A stretch of DNA of 64,000 nucleotides from Dimorphilus gyrociliatus (lineage: Eukaryota; Annelida; Polychaeta; Dinophilidae). The stretch lies in contig CAJFCJ010000002.1 of the NCBI GenBank assembly GCA_904063045.1, positions 2,537,891 through 2,601,890 of the forward strand, given 5' to 3'. The notes under the pieces were generated by a model that was given only the letters and a program-made list of their open reading frames with translations, was not told the DNA's origin and ran no database searches. Made by a program: the position numbers and the translations under genes. Positions 23,763 to 35,732 of the stretch are shown in pieces. Numbering within the stretch: position 1 is the stretch's first letter; each line of letters starts with the position of its first letter.

Positions 23763-26700
23763 ATGAAAAAAGCCTATCGTGCATCAAGTCAGAGCAATAA
23801 TGCCAAAATAATACCTTTAGAAATAGAGAAATCACCAAATGATAGGAGAAAATATCGAGCAATCAAATTAGAAAATGGAATTAAATGCTTACTCTGTTGT
23901 GACGCTTATAGCGGAGATGGAGAACAGGCTCCAGATCCTAAAAAGATTACAAATGAACAAGATGACAAACTAGCAGCTGCCGCTCTTTGTGTTGGTATTG
24001 GTTCCTTCTGTGATCCTGTAGAAGTACCCGGTCTAGCTCATTTTATGGAGCATATGGTCTTTATGGGCTCTGAAAAATATCCGGAAGAAAATGCTTTTGA
24101 CGTTTTTATCAAACGGAATGGAGGAAGTACAAATGCTCATACAGAATACGAACACACGACATTTTTTTTTGATGTAATGCCTAATAAATTTAGAGAAGCA
24201 TTAGACAGATTTAGTCAGTTTTTTATTTCTCCTTTATTTCGCGAGCACAGCATCGATAGAGAAATTGAAGCCATAGATAACGAATTTCAAGTTTGTATCA
24301 TTCATTTATGTTTGATATAGGTTATTTTAAAGTAGTTTAATAATTATTATAGATGGCTTTACCTACTGAACGATGTCGAAAAGAGCAATTATTTTGTCTA
24401 ATGGCTAATAAAGGCCATCCAATCAGCAAATTTATGTGGGGGAATCATAAAACTTTAAGGGATATCCCGGCAAAGAGGGAAATTAACGTTCATAAAGCTC
24501 TTAAAGATTTTCATTCAACTTTCTACTCTGCTGGTCATATGACGGTTTGCCTTCAAGCTAAATATTCTTTAGATGTACTCCAAAAGTGGGCTATAGAATG
24601 CTTCTCATTAATACCTAATAATAATAAACCGAAGCCTAGTTTTAATCATTTACCTCCTCCATATGACACGGATGAATTTAGGAAATTATACAAATACGTA
24701 CCAGCAAAAAATGTTCATATGTTAGAAGTCACTTGGGCGTTACCTTGCATGATAGAACATTACAAAACTAAACCGTTATATTACATTAGCTGGCTAATTG
24801 GACACGAGGGAGAAGGTTCTCTATTATCCTATCTCAAAAAAAAATTATGGGCTACTGGTATATCGACTTGGGGGGGTTCTTACGGTGCCTGGGAGCACAA
24901 TTCAACAGGGGCAATATTCTACATAACAATCGCCTTGACAGAGGACGGTTTGACCCACATGCATGGTGTAATGTTAGCTCTCTTTAGTTATATTGCAATG
25001 CTAAAAAGTCAAGGACCGTGTTTAGAAGTATTTAGGCAAATAAAGACTATTCAGCAAAATGACTTTAATCTACAAGATGATGGTGATCCATGCGAACATG
25101 TTGAAATGTTGTCGGAAGCTATGCAGTATTATTCATTAAAGGATATTATTACAGGAGACCAGCTGATGAGAACCTATAATCCGGATATTATATCTAGTTG
25201 CATTAACATGTTAACAGCCACAGACTGTAATATATGTTTAGGATCTAGAAGTTTTGCAAGCGCGTGCGATTTAACGGAAGTTTGGTGCGGTACAAAGTAT
25301 TCATGCAATAAAATAGGGCAAGACATCATAGAAAAATGGCAAAACGTAAAACCGCATAAAGATTTTCATTTCCCAGATAAGAATCCTTTCATAGCTACTG
25401 ATTTCCGAATAAGAGTTCCGGATTCCCCTGATACTGGATTACCAGTATTAATTTCTCAAACAAACTTCAGTTGCTCTTATTATAAAAAGGATAATTTATA
25501 CTTAATGCCAAGGGGTTATATAATGGTTATGATAAGATCTCCAGTTGTTGGGGATTCTTCGAAAAACATGGCGTTATTGGATTTGTGGATGTTAATTCTT
25601 AATGATGTGCTTAGCGAAAAAGCTTATGGAGCTACTGCTGCTCAATTAGCTTTCTCCATAAACGCCACATTTTCCGGAATAGAAATTAAATTAAGAGGTT
25701 TTAATCATCAACTTCCTCTGCTTTTTCAATTAATCGTTGACACAATTGACAATATGAAAGGTCACGTAGAAGAAAGCCTCTTCATAGCGAAAAAAGAACA
25801 ACTACTAAGATCGTATTATAATTTCTTCTTCAAGCCTGCAAAATTAAATAATGACATAAGATTATCTATTTTACAAGATCCGTTTATTTCATGCGTTTGG
25901 AGAAGACAAATTCTCCCAAATTTAACCTTAAAGGATTTACATAATTTCCAAAAAAGCTATTTCGATCAAGTTTATTTTGAGATGTTGTTTGTTGGAAATC
26001 TGAGAGCAGCAGAAGCTAAAGAAATGGAAGCTTACATATGTAGAAAATTAGGGAGATCTAAACCTTTCAACCCAAAAGATAGGATTTATCAAAGAGTCCG
26101 CGAACTGCCTAACAATGAAACATTCTGCCGTGTATTGAATTTTAATAAAGAGGATCAAAATTGCGTAATAACTAATTATTATCAACACGGACCAGCAAAT
26201 CTAAAAGACTCGGTCACTAATGAATTATTAGTAAATTGTATGGAGGAGCCGTGTTTCGATATTCTAAGAACAAGAGAACAGTTAGGATATCAAGTATTTG
26301 TAACGGATAGGGTTACTTCCGGTGCTTTAGGTTTTAGTGTCACTGTTAATAGTATGGCAACAAAATTTGATATGATAAAATTAGACTCTCGAATTGAGAT
26401 GTTTTTAAGGGAAGTCATTAAATTATTGTCCAAAATGTCATCAAAAGAATTTAAAAATCAAGTAAACCATTTGTTAAATCTTATTTTAGTAATTAAGTTA
26501 TTTTCCGTTTGCTTTCCTACATAAAAAAAGGTATCATCTCTCGTTACCGTAAAAAGAATTAATGAAGATAGCCATATGGGAGAGGAGGCTGAGAGGTATT
26601 GGGCTGAAATTGTTACTGGTGCTCTCAAATTCGATAGATTAAATAAGGAATTAGAAACCATGCAAAAATTAAATTTAAACGATGTCATTTCCTGGCTAAC

Positions 26701-27136
26701 TGATCACGTTTTACCTCAGGGCAGTCATCGTAGAAAATTGAGTATTCAAGTTACTCAAAGATCTCCATTAAATAACGAAACAAAGATATCTAATAACTAT
26801 CAGAATAGAATTGTAAATGGGGTGAAAATTGTAACTGATGCTCTAAAAATGAGAAGGACAGACATTCGAGATGATCACGACAGAAATAGATCAGATTCGA
26901 AAGTAAAGAATACATCAACGGCTAAAAACAGCTTAGGAAGCGGTCCAAAGAATGTTGATATTGGACCAATAACTGAACAACTGTTAAGTTCGGAAGATTC
27001 CGACGATTATAACAAAGACAAAGTATACGAATTAACTTTTCTACCAATACGCGAAATAAATGAAAACAAAGTCATCTTGAATATTCATAAATTTAAAGAG
27101 AAACTAAATCTATATCCAGTATTAAAGATCTTATAG
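23763..27136 (+). CDS. NRDC: nardilysin-like M16 metallopeptidase
   Basis: Three exons (23763-24290, 24353-26461, 26531-27136) join in phase 0 to 1080 residues. The inverted zinc motif HFMEH (about residue 97) and the downstream EAIDNEFQ glutamate region are intact, as are the RREQLGYQ-type block (DILRTREQLGYQVF) and the closing FKEKLNLYPV that match nardilysin better than insulysin. Nardilysin cleaves before dibasic sites and aids ectodomain shedding. The acidic insert ahead of the zinc motif is short here (GDGEQAPDPKKITNEQDD) compared with vertebrates, and a Ser/Asp-rich insert sits near the C-terminus. The second intron (26462-26530) ends in AAAAAAAG, a purine-rich acceptor, but the join restores the family reading NQ-VSSLVTVKRINEDSHMGEE. 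Confidence 0.92.
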
Positions 27137-27351
27137 GAAAGCCTTATAAAGAGAGGTACGCTTGTTTAAATTAATTTAAATAAACCTTAACATTACAAAC
27201 AATTAAAGTGTTCTCTAATATAAAAGAACAAAGCAAGAATAAGCCGAATGAAAGAATAGAGATTTTAATAATTTTTACATTAATATCGTGTACTAATTAG
27301 CATTCTTTTAAATCTGATTTCCTATTAATGTATCCTATAGGTTTAACTCTT

Positions 27352-30300
27352 TCATAAATAGTAATCTTCCGGTATTGATAATCCTGACAAATTGGAGCAT
27401 GCATCTATGGAATAAGATAAATTATTTACACTATAAATTTCAGACAGAATTTCTTCTTTTGTTGTACTTTTTTTGCTTCTATTCAATTTTGATTGTAAAA
27501 TTTCGCTGATATCGAATGAATCATTCTTGGATTGAGAGAAATTTATATCTAATTTATCAGTGTCTCTATTTGATATGCATGAGAATGAATCAAAGTTTTT
27601 TGATCTATTTACTAACGATGGCATTACATTTGAAATTGAATTATTATGATGTAATCTATCTTTGTTTTCTTCCTCATCGGCCGAGCTTAGAAGGTCAGTT
27701 TCGATAGTATTTGACAACGAATTTGTATCTTTATTAATTCTTTCGACGTAGAACGATAGCGCTTTTAATAGGAATTTTCTGAAAGATTTTCTCTTGTTTT
27801 CGTCGAAATTTTCAATCAATTTGATATCTTCCTTTGGCAAACAGCTCATTATCTCTCTAATTAAATTAAATGAAGTATTATTCGTAAGATAATCTAATGT
27901 GAAATTTCTTTGTAAATTCCAACTCTGATTCTTATAATCTATGATTTCTGTTGAAATACTATTTATGCCGTATATCGAACTATCCTCATTCCTACATATT
28001 GAATCATTTTTCCAACATTCATAAGCCTTCTTGGAAATGTTTAACGAATCGTTTGTATTTTTATAATGAAAATTTTTATCTTTTCTTACCAATTCCTTCA
28101 TGCTTGTTAATTTATCTGTATTATTCGATTTTGAGAGGTTATTCCGCCTAGTAATTTCACTGTTTATAGTTCTTTCGTCTAGTTTGACATAGTTTCTTTT
28201 AGTTTTAGTATTTATATCTTGATTGGAAAATTGATAACGTTTTCGATTATTTACAAATTTAATACGTTGTTTATCTTGTTTATTTGTAAAATCTTTATTT
28301 ATGGAATTTTGTTTGAAAATCTTATATTTCAAATTATTTTTATAATTACTATAAGAAGATTTGCCATTATTTTTCCTTTTAATATTTATAAGACTAATAC
28401 CATTTGAACTTTTCGTCAAAGGTTTATATCTTAAGCCATTCTTTACAAAATCAGAGTCTATTTGTAATAGATTTTCACTTGGTAAGATTTTTGATGAATT
28501 ATCATCAAGAGTTGATGTTTTAGAGTCTTCGGTAAAGATAAAATTAACAAGCTGCTCTAAACTAGAAGTAGAAGAGGAAGATTCATTATCGTTAGACTTT
28601 TTCATGTCAATTAACTCATTACTATAATTCGTTATAGATCTAAGCTTATTCGGTAAAATTATCTTTTCTTTCAAATAATTGTTTTCTAATGAAATATTTA
28701 ATTTATTGGAAACTTTTTGAGGTTTTCTACAAGGTTTTTCTATCAATTTATTATTAATTGGTAACCTCTTTAAACGAATTTCACAATCTTCGTTGTTCGT
28801 ACGATAAGAATTCTGGGGAGAAAAAACAGCTGCAAATAACCGATTTATAATCCACTCTTCGAATTCTTTACCCGATTTATTTGATTTACATTCCTTATCT
28901 TCGCTAAGTAAACGAACATTATTGCAGTCACATTTGACTTTTTGTTCGTTAATTTCTTGCTTGTTAATTGAATGTAAAAGATTTTTTCGTTTGAATTTAT
29001 TGACCTCGAGATATTCGTTAGAGCTTAGTAGTCCGTCTGTTTTCATATGATAACTATTTTCATCCATATCTTCTTTATGGCAAACAATTGATTGGCTAAT
29101 AAATGTTTCATTCATAAATAATTCGTTTGGTTTGAGGTCACCTTGATTCTTCCTTAAAGAAATTCTTTTCTGAGAAATTGCCGAATTTGGATTAAAAGTA
29201 TCTTTTGGAAAGGAGTCAATACGCTCATCGTCAACAAAAGACTTGCTTGTTGAATTGTCACTTATCTCGACTCCTTCCAAGTCAATAGGATATTCCATTT
29301 CAATCTTTAGTTGGTTTCGATTTTTATTTGGTGGAACGATTCCATCAATTGGATCAATATTTTCTGACCTTGTTTCCTTTAAGGCTGATGCAAAATCCAT
29401 TGAATCTGATGACTGTTTTATAATTCCTCTATGTTTAGCTTTCAAAGATTTTTGTAAATTCGCCCCAATTGACTTCTTTTCAATATTAGTCTTAATTAAT
29501 CGATCTTTAGAGGTTTCAATCTTATTGAAGAGAGATTTGTATAGCTTAACATTTGTTTCCAGGTGAAAACGATGTTTAAAGGGCTTAGAATTCTCTCTTA
29601 GAGAACTAGACGAAGAGGAGAATATAGGAGAGATAGATTGGTCTTCAAACGAAGATTTTCTTGAGCTAAGAGAATTATTTTCGTTAATTCTATTATTTGA
29701 GGAAGTTATTAACGATGTTTCTGAGCTTGGTATAGGCGACCGAACAGGAGAAAGCTGTTTTCTTCGATGGCAGCTCTTGATATGATTTCGATGCTTTATT
29801 AAGTTATATGCCCCATAATAGTCCAAGTCCCAGCTTAATTTCTTATTGAGGGAACTAGTTTCGCACAATATATTAATTCGCCTATTAAGAAATTAGTAAG
29901 ATAATTTGATTTCCTTCTAATTGCTTTGAAAGAAAGAAAAGAGCAAGCTTGAACCTTTTTCGTTGTAGAGCACTGATGGAAGCACATATTGGCCTACTAA
30001 GATCGTATGGTTGATCTTTGGGCAATCCTATTAAATTTAATTGTCTTTTTTTTCGAAGTCTATTAAAGTTGATAATTATTTTTCTTCCTTTATTTAAAGA
30101 TTTTAATTTTCTCACATCCTTAAGTTTTATAAGATTTTTAAGCTATTCTATTGTTCATAATAAGTAGTCATAGTTACCTGGTAATAAAAAGCGTTTGTTT
30201 CTCTTTCAAAAGCATTAGAATTCATTCGTATTTCAGCCTGTTTTGACGGTAAGAGGCAATTGAGCGGTATTCTCTTCGGAGGAGTCTAAAAGGGGATTCT

Positions 30301-31105
30301 AACAATCAATTAGACTTTAAAATTAAAGAATAACTCACAGATCCTTTTATCCTAAAGACTCTTTGAGTTTTCTCGGATTTTACAGGTATTTTGTTTATAT
30401 TTCTGTTATGAATCTTATTTATTTTTGGGGGCTAAATAATTAATTATTTAATTAGAGACATAAGATTGATTTCCTAACTATCAGTTGTTTTTCAAATAAA
30501 TAAACACTTAAATTAAACAATTTATCCATTAAAAGTGAATAAATTTTATATAGAATCAAAACATTTTATCATCATAAATACCGAAGAGTTAATGACCTCA
30601 CTTTCTTCTATACTTTTGTTAGGTTTAGATAATATCCATCTCCTGTCTCTCTTATCGAATAGACCTACTAGTTCTCCTGTAGGCCACCACCTTGGGAATA
30701 TTCCACCATTCAATTTATTTAAGAATGTTGATTGCTTACTAAGCAGTATTTTAGTAGCATATTTTTTCATTAAACAATTAAAATATCTAGAAAATAACAC
30801 TTTAATTTTCAGTTTATAGAAATAACTTTATATTACTTATTAGAAACGAAATAATCATGATTTTCGGACAAACTTGATAAGCTCTCGTGAATAACTGAAT
30901 AATTCTCACTTTTTGTAGAAAAACATGTATTTTCGATAGTTATTTTTGGAGAGAAGCAACTGTTATGGTTTACATCACGATAGCTAGCGTCAAAAACTAC
31001 ATTACCAGTATTATTTCCCATTTTATCAGTATCAAATTTCTTATGATGTTTCAATTCAATTTCTTTTCTATCTATAGCATCTTTTCTAATTGTTTTTTTT
31101 GTCAT
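27352..31105 (-). CDS. unrecognised large Ser/Asn/Lys-rich protein
   Basis: Six exons (31105-30837, 30786-30582, 30431-30339, 30285-30178, 30118-29955, 29881-27352) join in consistent phases to 1122 residues, which strongly supports a real gene. I do not recognise the family. The N-terminal part has a compact segment (GGIFPRWWPTGELVGLFD, then DRRWILSKP) that may fold. Later comes a basic stretch with RKKRQ and QRKRR, then a YYGAYNLIKHRNHIKS segment. The last exon (about 840 residues) is low complexity, rich in S, N, K, with few hydrophobic blocks, so largely disordered. No signal peptide or membrane segment. Basic clusters suggest a nuclear or nucleic-acid role, but that is a guess. It is tail-to-tail with nardilysin, 215 bases away. 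Confidence 0.68.
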
Positions 31106-31560
31106 ATTGTAAGAAATTTTGTATAATTCTTTTGTTTATTAAGATTCTATTTCTCTGATTTAAAAGCCTAATATAATCTTTAAATTAGATATTTGACCTA
31201 TATTAAGAGTACAAAGTATATGTGTATGTTAATTGAGAAGAGATAGAATGTATAATAGCAGGATATAAAATTTTAAAATTATGAAATGACTATTATTAAA
31301 AAGAAAGAAGCATTCAGTCCTATTAACTAGATGACACAAGAGAAAATCTAATATCACTTATTAACTTCCTGGCGTAATATCCTTCTTGCTATAGTAATTT
31401 TATTATAGAGAGTAAAATTTACGTATTATGAAGAACGCATAAATGAGCTTTATAAATAGACACAAAGTTGTTTATTCGCTTTATATTGAAAAAGATGGTT
31501 TATATTTGGTTCAAAATATTATCAAGCAGACACGTACGAATCATCTACCTCTAGGGGAGT
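31106..31560. other. intergenic between ADGF copy 2 and the unrecognised gene
   Basis: AT-rich spacer serving as 3' flank of ADGF copy 2 and upstream region of the 1122-residue gene. Nothing else seen. Confidence 0.5.
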
Positions 31561-33630
31561 TTAATTATGGTATTTGAATGTAAAAGATAAATCTGTATCT
31601 ATGAAAGATGTTCCATTTAACGAAATACTGATTGGAACTTCCTCTACGTCATTGTTTGATTTCGATGGAACTTGACAATTGATTAAATAAGTGTTTAGTA
31701 ATTCTCCTTCAGTTTCTTCGTAATTTCCAAATTTACATTTTATGGTTTGGCATATTCCCTTCTCAAAGTGTCTACCGTAGATATGAACCTTTCCACCTCC
31801 ATTCAATGCGCCCTCTCTCGGCAGAACTCTGTTGAATGTAGGATCTATTTTAAATTGAAGTTTACAAGCCTTTAGTCGAGTAGTAGCAGTATAATTGTTC
31901 CAAGACGCTTCCCATTTTTGTACAGCTACCTGCTTCTCTTCCTCAGTTAAAACTGAGTATTTGATCGAGTTTGACGCTAGTTTCTTCAAGTCTCGTAGAT
32001 CTAAACCCCAACCCATGAAAACCTCATACCAATCAACTGTAAAACTATCATATCCAAAGTTGCCTGGATCATCTGATCCTAAAATGACTGGTAGACCGTT
32101 TCGAATATATCCAACACCAGGATGATTTCTAAGATCAGCAGTATAACCAAGAATTTGGTTAGACACGGGACAAATTTCTATAGCAACGTCTCTTTTTTTC
32201 AGCTCATTTAAAAGATAGGGATGTTTTGCGAAACCAACACCGTGCCCAACTCTCTTAGCCCCTAGGAGAACAATCTCGTAGGTGTTTTGTAAAGCATTTA
32301 CTGGGTCACTATCGAATCTTGATATAATTAAATCGTCAGCATAATTAGTTTCTCCACCGTGAAAGTAGGATGTAGGATTTCTAGATGTGTTAACTAGATT
32401 TTCTAGGAAAAACATATGAGATCTTCCAGCATCTTCATGAGCAACCATATCTACTCCTCTAACCAAATCGTTCGCTCTCTCAAACATTGCTCTAGCTATG
32501 TTAAGGTTTTCTTCCAAACCTTCGTTTGTTACTCTTCGACTAGACGCCATTATTATCTTATAGCCGATAAAGTTTGGATTTTGAGCGCTAAACTCAGCTA
32601 CCACTTCCCTTGTTAACTGTAAATAGGTTTGGCCCACGAACTCATCTTCCGTATCCAAATATTTCCTTCCAAAGGTGCTCGCACTTGCTCCAGTTTTATC
32701 TAGAACGTAGATTCTTTCCCCATGATTAGCTCTCGTTTCAACAAATTGGACACCTTCTTTTAAACTAGAATCGAATAGATTCCAGAGCATTTTTCTTCTT
32801 ATATCTCTATGTCTGAGTGCACCCTGAATTTTACCCCACAAAGTGTTCATGAGCCTCCATCTCATTGCGCTATCAGTGGGATACTTTTTAGCATGGTCTG
32901 TCAAAATATTGATAAGAAGATGCTTCGAAATCAATTTATCTATAGTATAATTCGGATTATCTTTAACTTGAACCCATTTATCCCCCGAACTTTCTGGAGG
33001 AGGATTAATAAAGAAATCAACATTGTGTAGTCTTGCACTGGAAATGGTGCTCTCTTCAATTACGTATAAGTGTTCAAAATCTTCTGAATTGAACATTTCT
33101 TCCAACATAATTCTTTGACCAACAATATGAACTAGTAAAACAAAAGGGGAAAATAATGTTTTTTTTTGTAACAGTAATAAAGACAAATAAACAACTTTCA
33201 TGTGTATGCATATTTCCTCCCTTTGGTAGATTAATCAATTCTTTATAAACGTCAGATCTTTTTATATCTTCTAGCTTCTCTTCGATAGGCCTAGATGGTG
33301 GAAAACCTACACTCGAATCAGAAGTTTTCAGGAATTCGTTAACTTTAAGAAAGTGCAAATAGTTGTCAACAATCTTTTCATCCTTGAATGAGAAAAAAGG
33401 CATATTAGAGAACAATGGTAAGCAGCCAGATCTATTTTTAAATATCGAAAAAAAATTACATCATTAAGGTTAATTTCATCAACTGAGCTTAGCTTTTCTT
33501 CCTCAGCAATCAAACTATCTCTGTTTTTACTATACTGATATTCATTTTCAGGATTTTTCAAACGATATTGATCGCTTAAATAAATTGAGTAACTGATTAG
33601 GACATATAAGAAATAAATTCGATTCATCAT
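31561..33630 (-). CDS. ADGF/ADA2-type secreted adenosine deaminase with IPT/TIG domain (copy 2)
   Basis: Exons 33630-33460, 33382-33196 and 33131-31561 give 642 residues. It has a hydrophobic leader (IYFLYVLISYSIYL), the ADGF N-terminal region, MHTH zinc ligands, AHEDAGRSH, the HGGETNY catalytic block, GHGVGFAKHP, GSDDPGNFG and the same C-terminal IPT/TIG-like domain as copy 1. All expected catalytic motifs are present, so this copy is likely an active extracellular adenosine deaminase. Exon 2 is 187 bases in both copies, showing common descent, but copy 2 has no intron at the position where copy 1 has one (FDSDPVNALQNTYE is continuous). A start 63 bases upstream is also open, but 33630 places the leader at the N-terminus. 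Confidence 0.9.
31571..31881. repeat. 311-bp tract shared with 21154-21464
   Basis: Partner of the near-identical 3' tract in ADGF copy 1. Same orientation, 2 mismatches, no indels. Confidence 0.93.
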
Positions 33631-34482
33631 CTTTGAATCTCTTTTATTTAAATAACACGAACTAACAATTACGCTATATTTATACTTTATCAACTGTGAT
33701 GGAAACCGACCAGGTGCACAGATAAATGTAGGAGCCTATAAGTCATAGACTCTTCCTACGGTAACAGACACTATGTATTGCACAATAGATAGATCAAAAT
33801 GTATAATTTATCCGTGCTATAAGTAATTCAAGCTAAAAGTTTAAAATTCTCTCTATGCTATCATTCCATTTATATGTAAACTCTATTATTAGGTTATTTC
33901 TTTTTTGTGTTTATGTATACTAACTTTAAGTGTAAGCTTTTACTTTAAATCAATTGAAATTGGTACGACATCAGTTTTATTTGCCATTAAATACCATTAT
34001 AACTTCAGGATAGACTAGTTTAGTAGATGGAAAATTGTTTCCTAAATTATTAATATTCCCATCTCTTACGTCTTCAATACATGACTATTAATTAATGTTT
34101 TATAGTTAAGGTATAACGAACTAAATGCAAATATAAATTTGCTACGTATACAATAAATTATAGCAGAGCACAAGACAAACAAGAAGGCAAACATTGTAAA
34201 TAATAGAGAAAAAAACGCCATCAAACTCCCAATACACTCAAAGAATTTCTCAAGTGTAAACAAGTCAATATAGATTAAATCAAAATCGATAAGATTTCCA
34301 AATCAATAGCAAATTAATTTGATGAAATATTTCCATTAAACATTCAATTCAAAGGAGTAATGTAGTTAAGAAGAGAAGGAGAGAAAGAAAGTACTTAAAA
34401 AACATAAAGATAGAAGGTGTATAAAGAATAAGGACAGAAATTCTCTTTCTGTCTGTCTGATTACACCTTTCATTTTACTCTT

Positions 34483-34499
34483 TCTCTCTCTCTCTCTCT
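34483..34499. repeat. short (CT)n tract
   Basis: A 17-base run of TC dinucleotides in intergenic DNA. Confidence 0.85.
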
Positions 34500-35075
34500 A
34501 TACAAATATATCTATATTTTTTCTAATATTCTTTTATCTTAAAAGCTTTGGGTAATTATTGATAAAAGACAGAGGTTATACAGTATTTAAAATCTAACAA
34601 TTATTGTTTTATTAATATAAAAGACTGGAGCATATTATAGTGAATATTTTACAATTCTAGAGGCAGAGTGGTAGTTACATTCAATGAGCAGTTAAGCGAA
34701 AGTTTAGAATCGAAGAGAGAATCTGAACTCAACCAGTTTTGAAGGATTTTACTGAACGGTAATGAAATTTTTTTAAGTAAATTATAAAAATAAAGTAAAA
34801 ACTATAATAAAAAATATTCTGTAGATCAATTTTTTCTATTACAAAAGCTTAACGGCATCGATTGGCTCATATTCGAGTAAAACTCTCCCGTCGTTCTATA
34901 TAATACTACGTTTTACTTTTCTTTCCGGTTTTTAACGCTTTCTTCCAATTGGGTAAGCAGATTGATCGATACTTTCACCTTTTCCTCTCTCCTTCCCCGC
35001 TTTCTTCTTTTCCAAACCACATTTAGCCTTTAATTCCGGAAGATTTATAATCGTTTTATTTTTTATCATAAAGGT

Positions 35076-35255
35076 ATGTCAACGGTAGAAAGGATGGACA
35101 ATAATGAAGCTAAAAGTGATAGAGACATTTTGGAAAAAATATCGAATGAAAAAAGTGAAAAGGATAAAGATATAGGGAATGAGAAGACTCAAAAATGCAA
35201 AGAAAAGTCGGAAAAGGAAGTGAAGGTCAAAATAGCCGATTTAGAATTACTTTAA
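35076..35255 (+). CDS. candidate small highly charged protein, 59 residues
   Basis: An ATG-to-stop frame of 59 residues beginning MSTVERMDNNEAKSDRD, with over half Lys/Glu/Asp and no hydrophobic core until the final IADLELL. It reads more like a protein than the surrounding AT-rich frames, but chance A/G-rich sequence could do the same. A pyrimidine-rich stretch (about 34970-35015) precedes it, which would suit an acceptor or promoter. No family recognised. It may equally be noise. Confidence 0.25.
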   Translation: MSTVERMDNNEAKSDRDILEKISNEKSEKDKDIGNEKTQKCKEKSEKEVKVKIADLELL

Positions 35256-35732
35256 ATTAGTTTTATTTTTTAAGTCTTCAAAAAAATTGACTTTTATCGA
35301 TTTCACAGTTAGCTTCAATTTCAGATAATACAATTATCGAGAGATTTTACTTGTTTCTTTTCTCCTTTCTTCATTCAACAAAGAGATTTCTTGTTCAGCT
35401 ACAAAGTATTTTTTCTCTATAACGTTTCATTAAACACATTATATTAAAATATAATGGGAGAAAGTGGAAATCAAATACCAAGGGAATTTTATGTCAGGAT
35501 AAAAATTTCCCGAAATATTTCGAGTACTATCAATCTTTCTATTATCATTCTCTTTCTGTCTCTCTCTCTCTCTATAAATATATAGTGTATATTCTTCCTA
35601 TATGTTTTTTTGTACAACAAAACTTATTTAAAATAGTTAGATAACCCAATGCAAGTGTAAGAATTTTATAAACTAAAATAGAAAAAAGTATAATAATACT
35701 GTCAGTTTTTTTTTAATAACCAATTTCTTTTC

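Larger units (their letters stand above)
33631..35732. other. intergenic between mucolipin and ADGF copy 2
   Basis: About 2.1 kb, AT-rich. It contains CT runs (34483-34499, about 35558-35572) and one candidate small open frame at 35076-35255. A 65-codon minus-strand frame at 34066-34263 is hydrophobic but has no gene-like context, so I do not call it. Confidence 0.4.

Noticed and set aside
31552-31570. CTAGGGGAGTTTAATTATGG beside the ADGF2 stop, resembling the NEK8 intron end
   Set aside because: Only CTAGGGG and a loose AATTA match; there is no inverted partner nearby, so it is not treated as a second copy of the element.
34066-34263. 65-codon hydrophobic open frame in the ADGF2-mucolipin gap
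   Set aside because: F/L/I-rich frames arise easily in AT-rich DNA; there is no supporting context.
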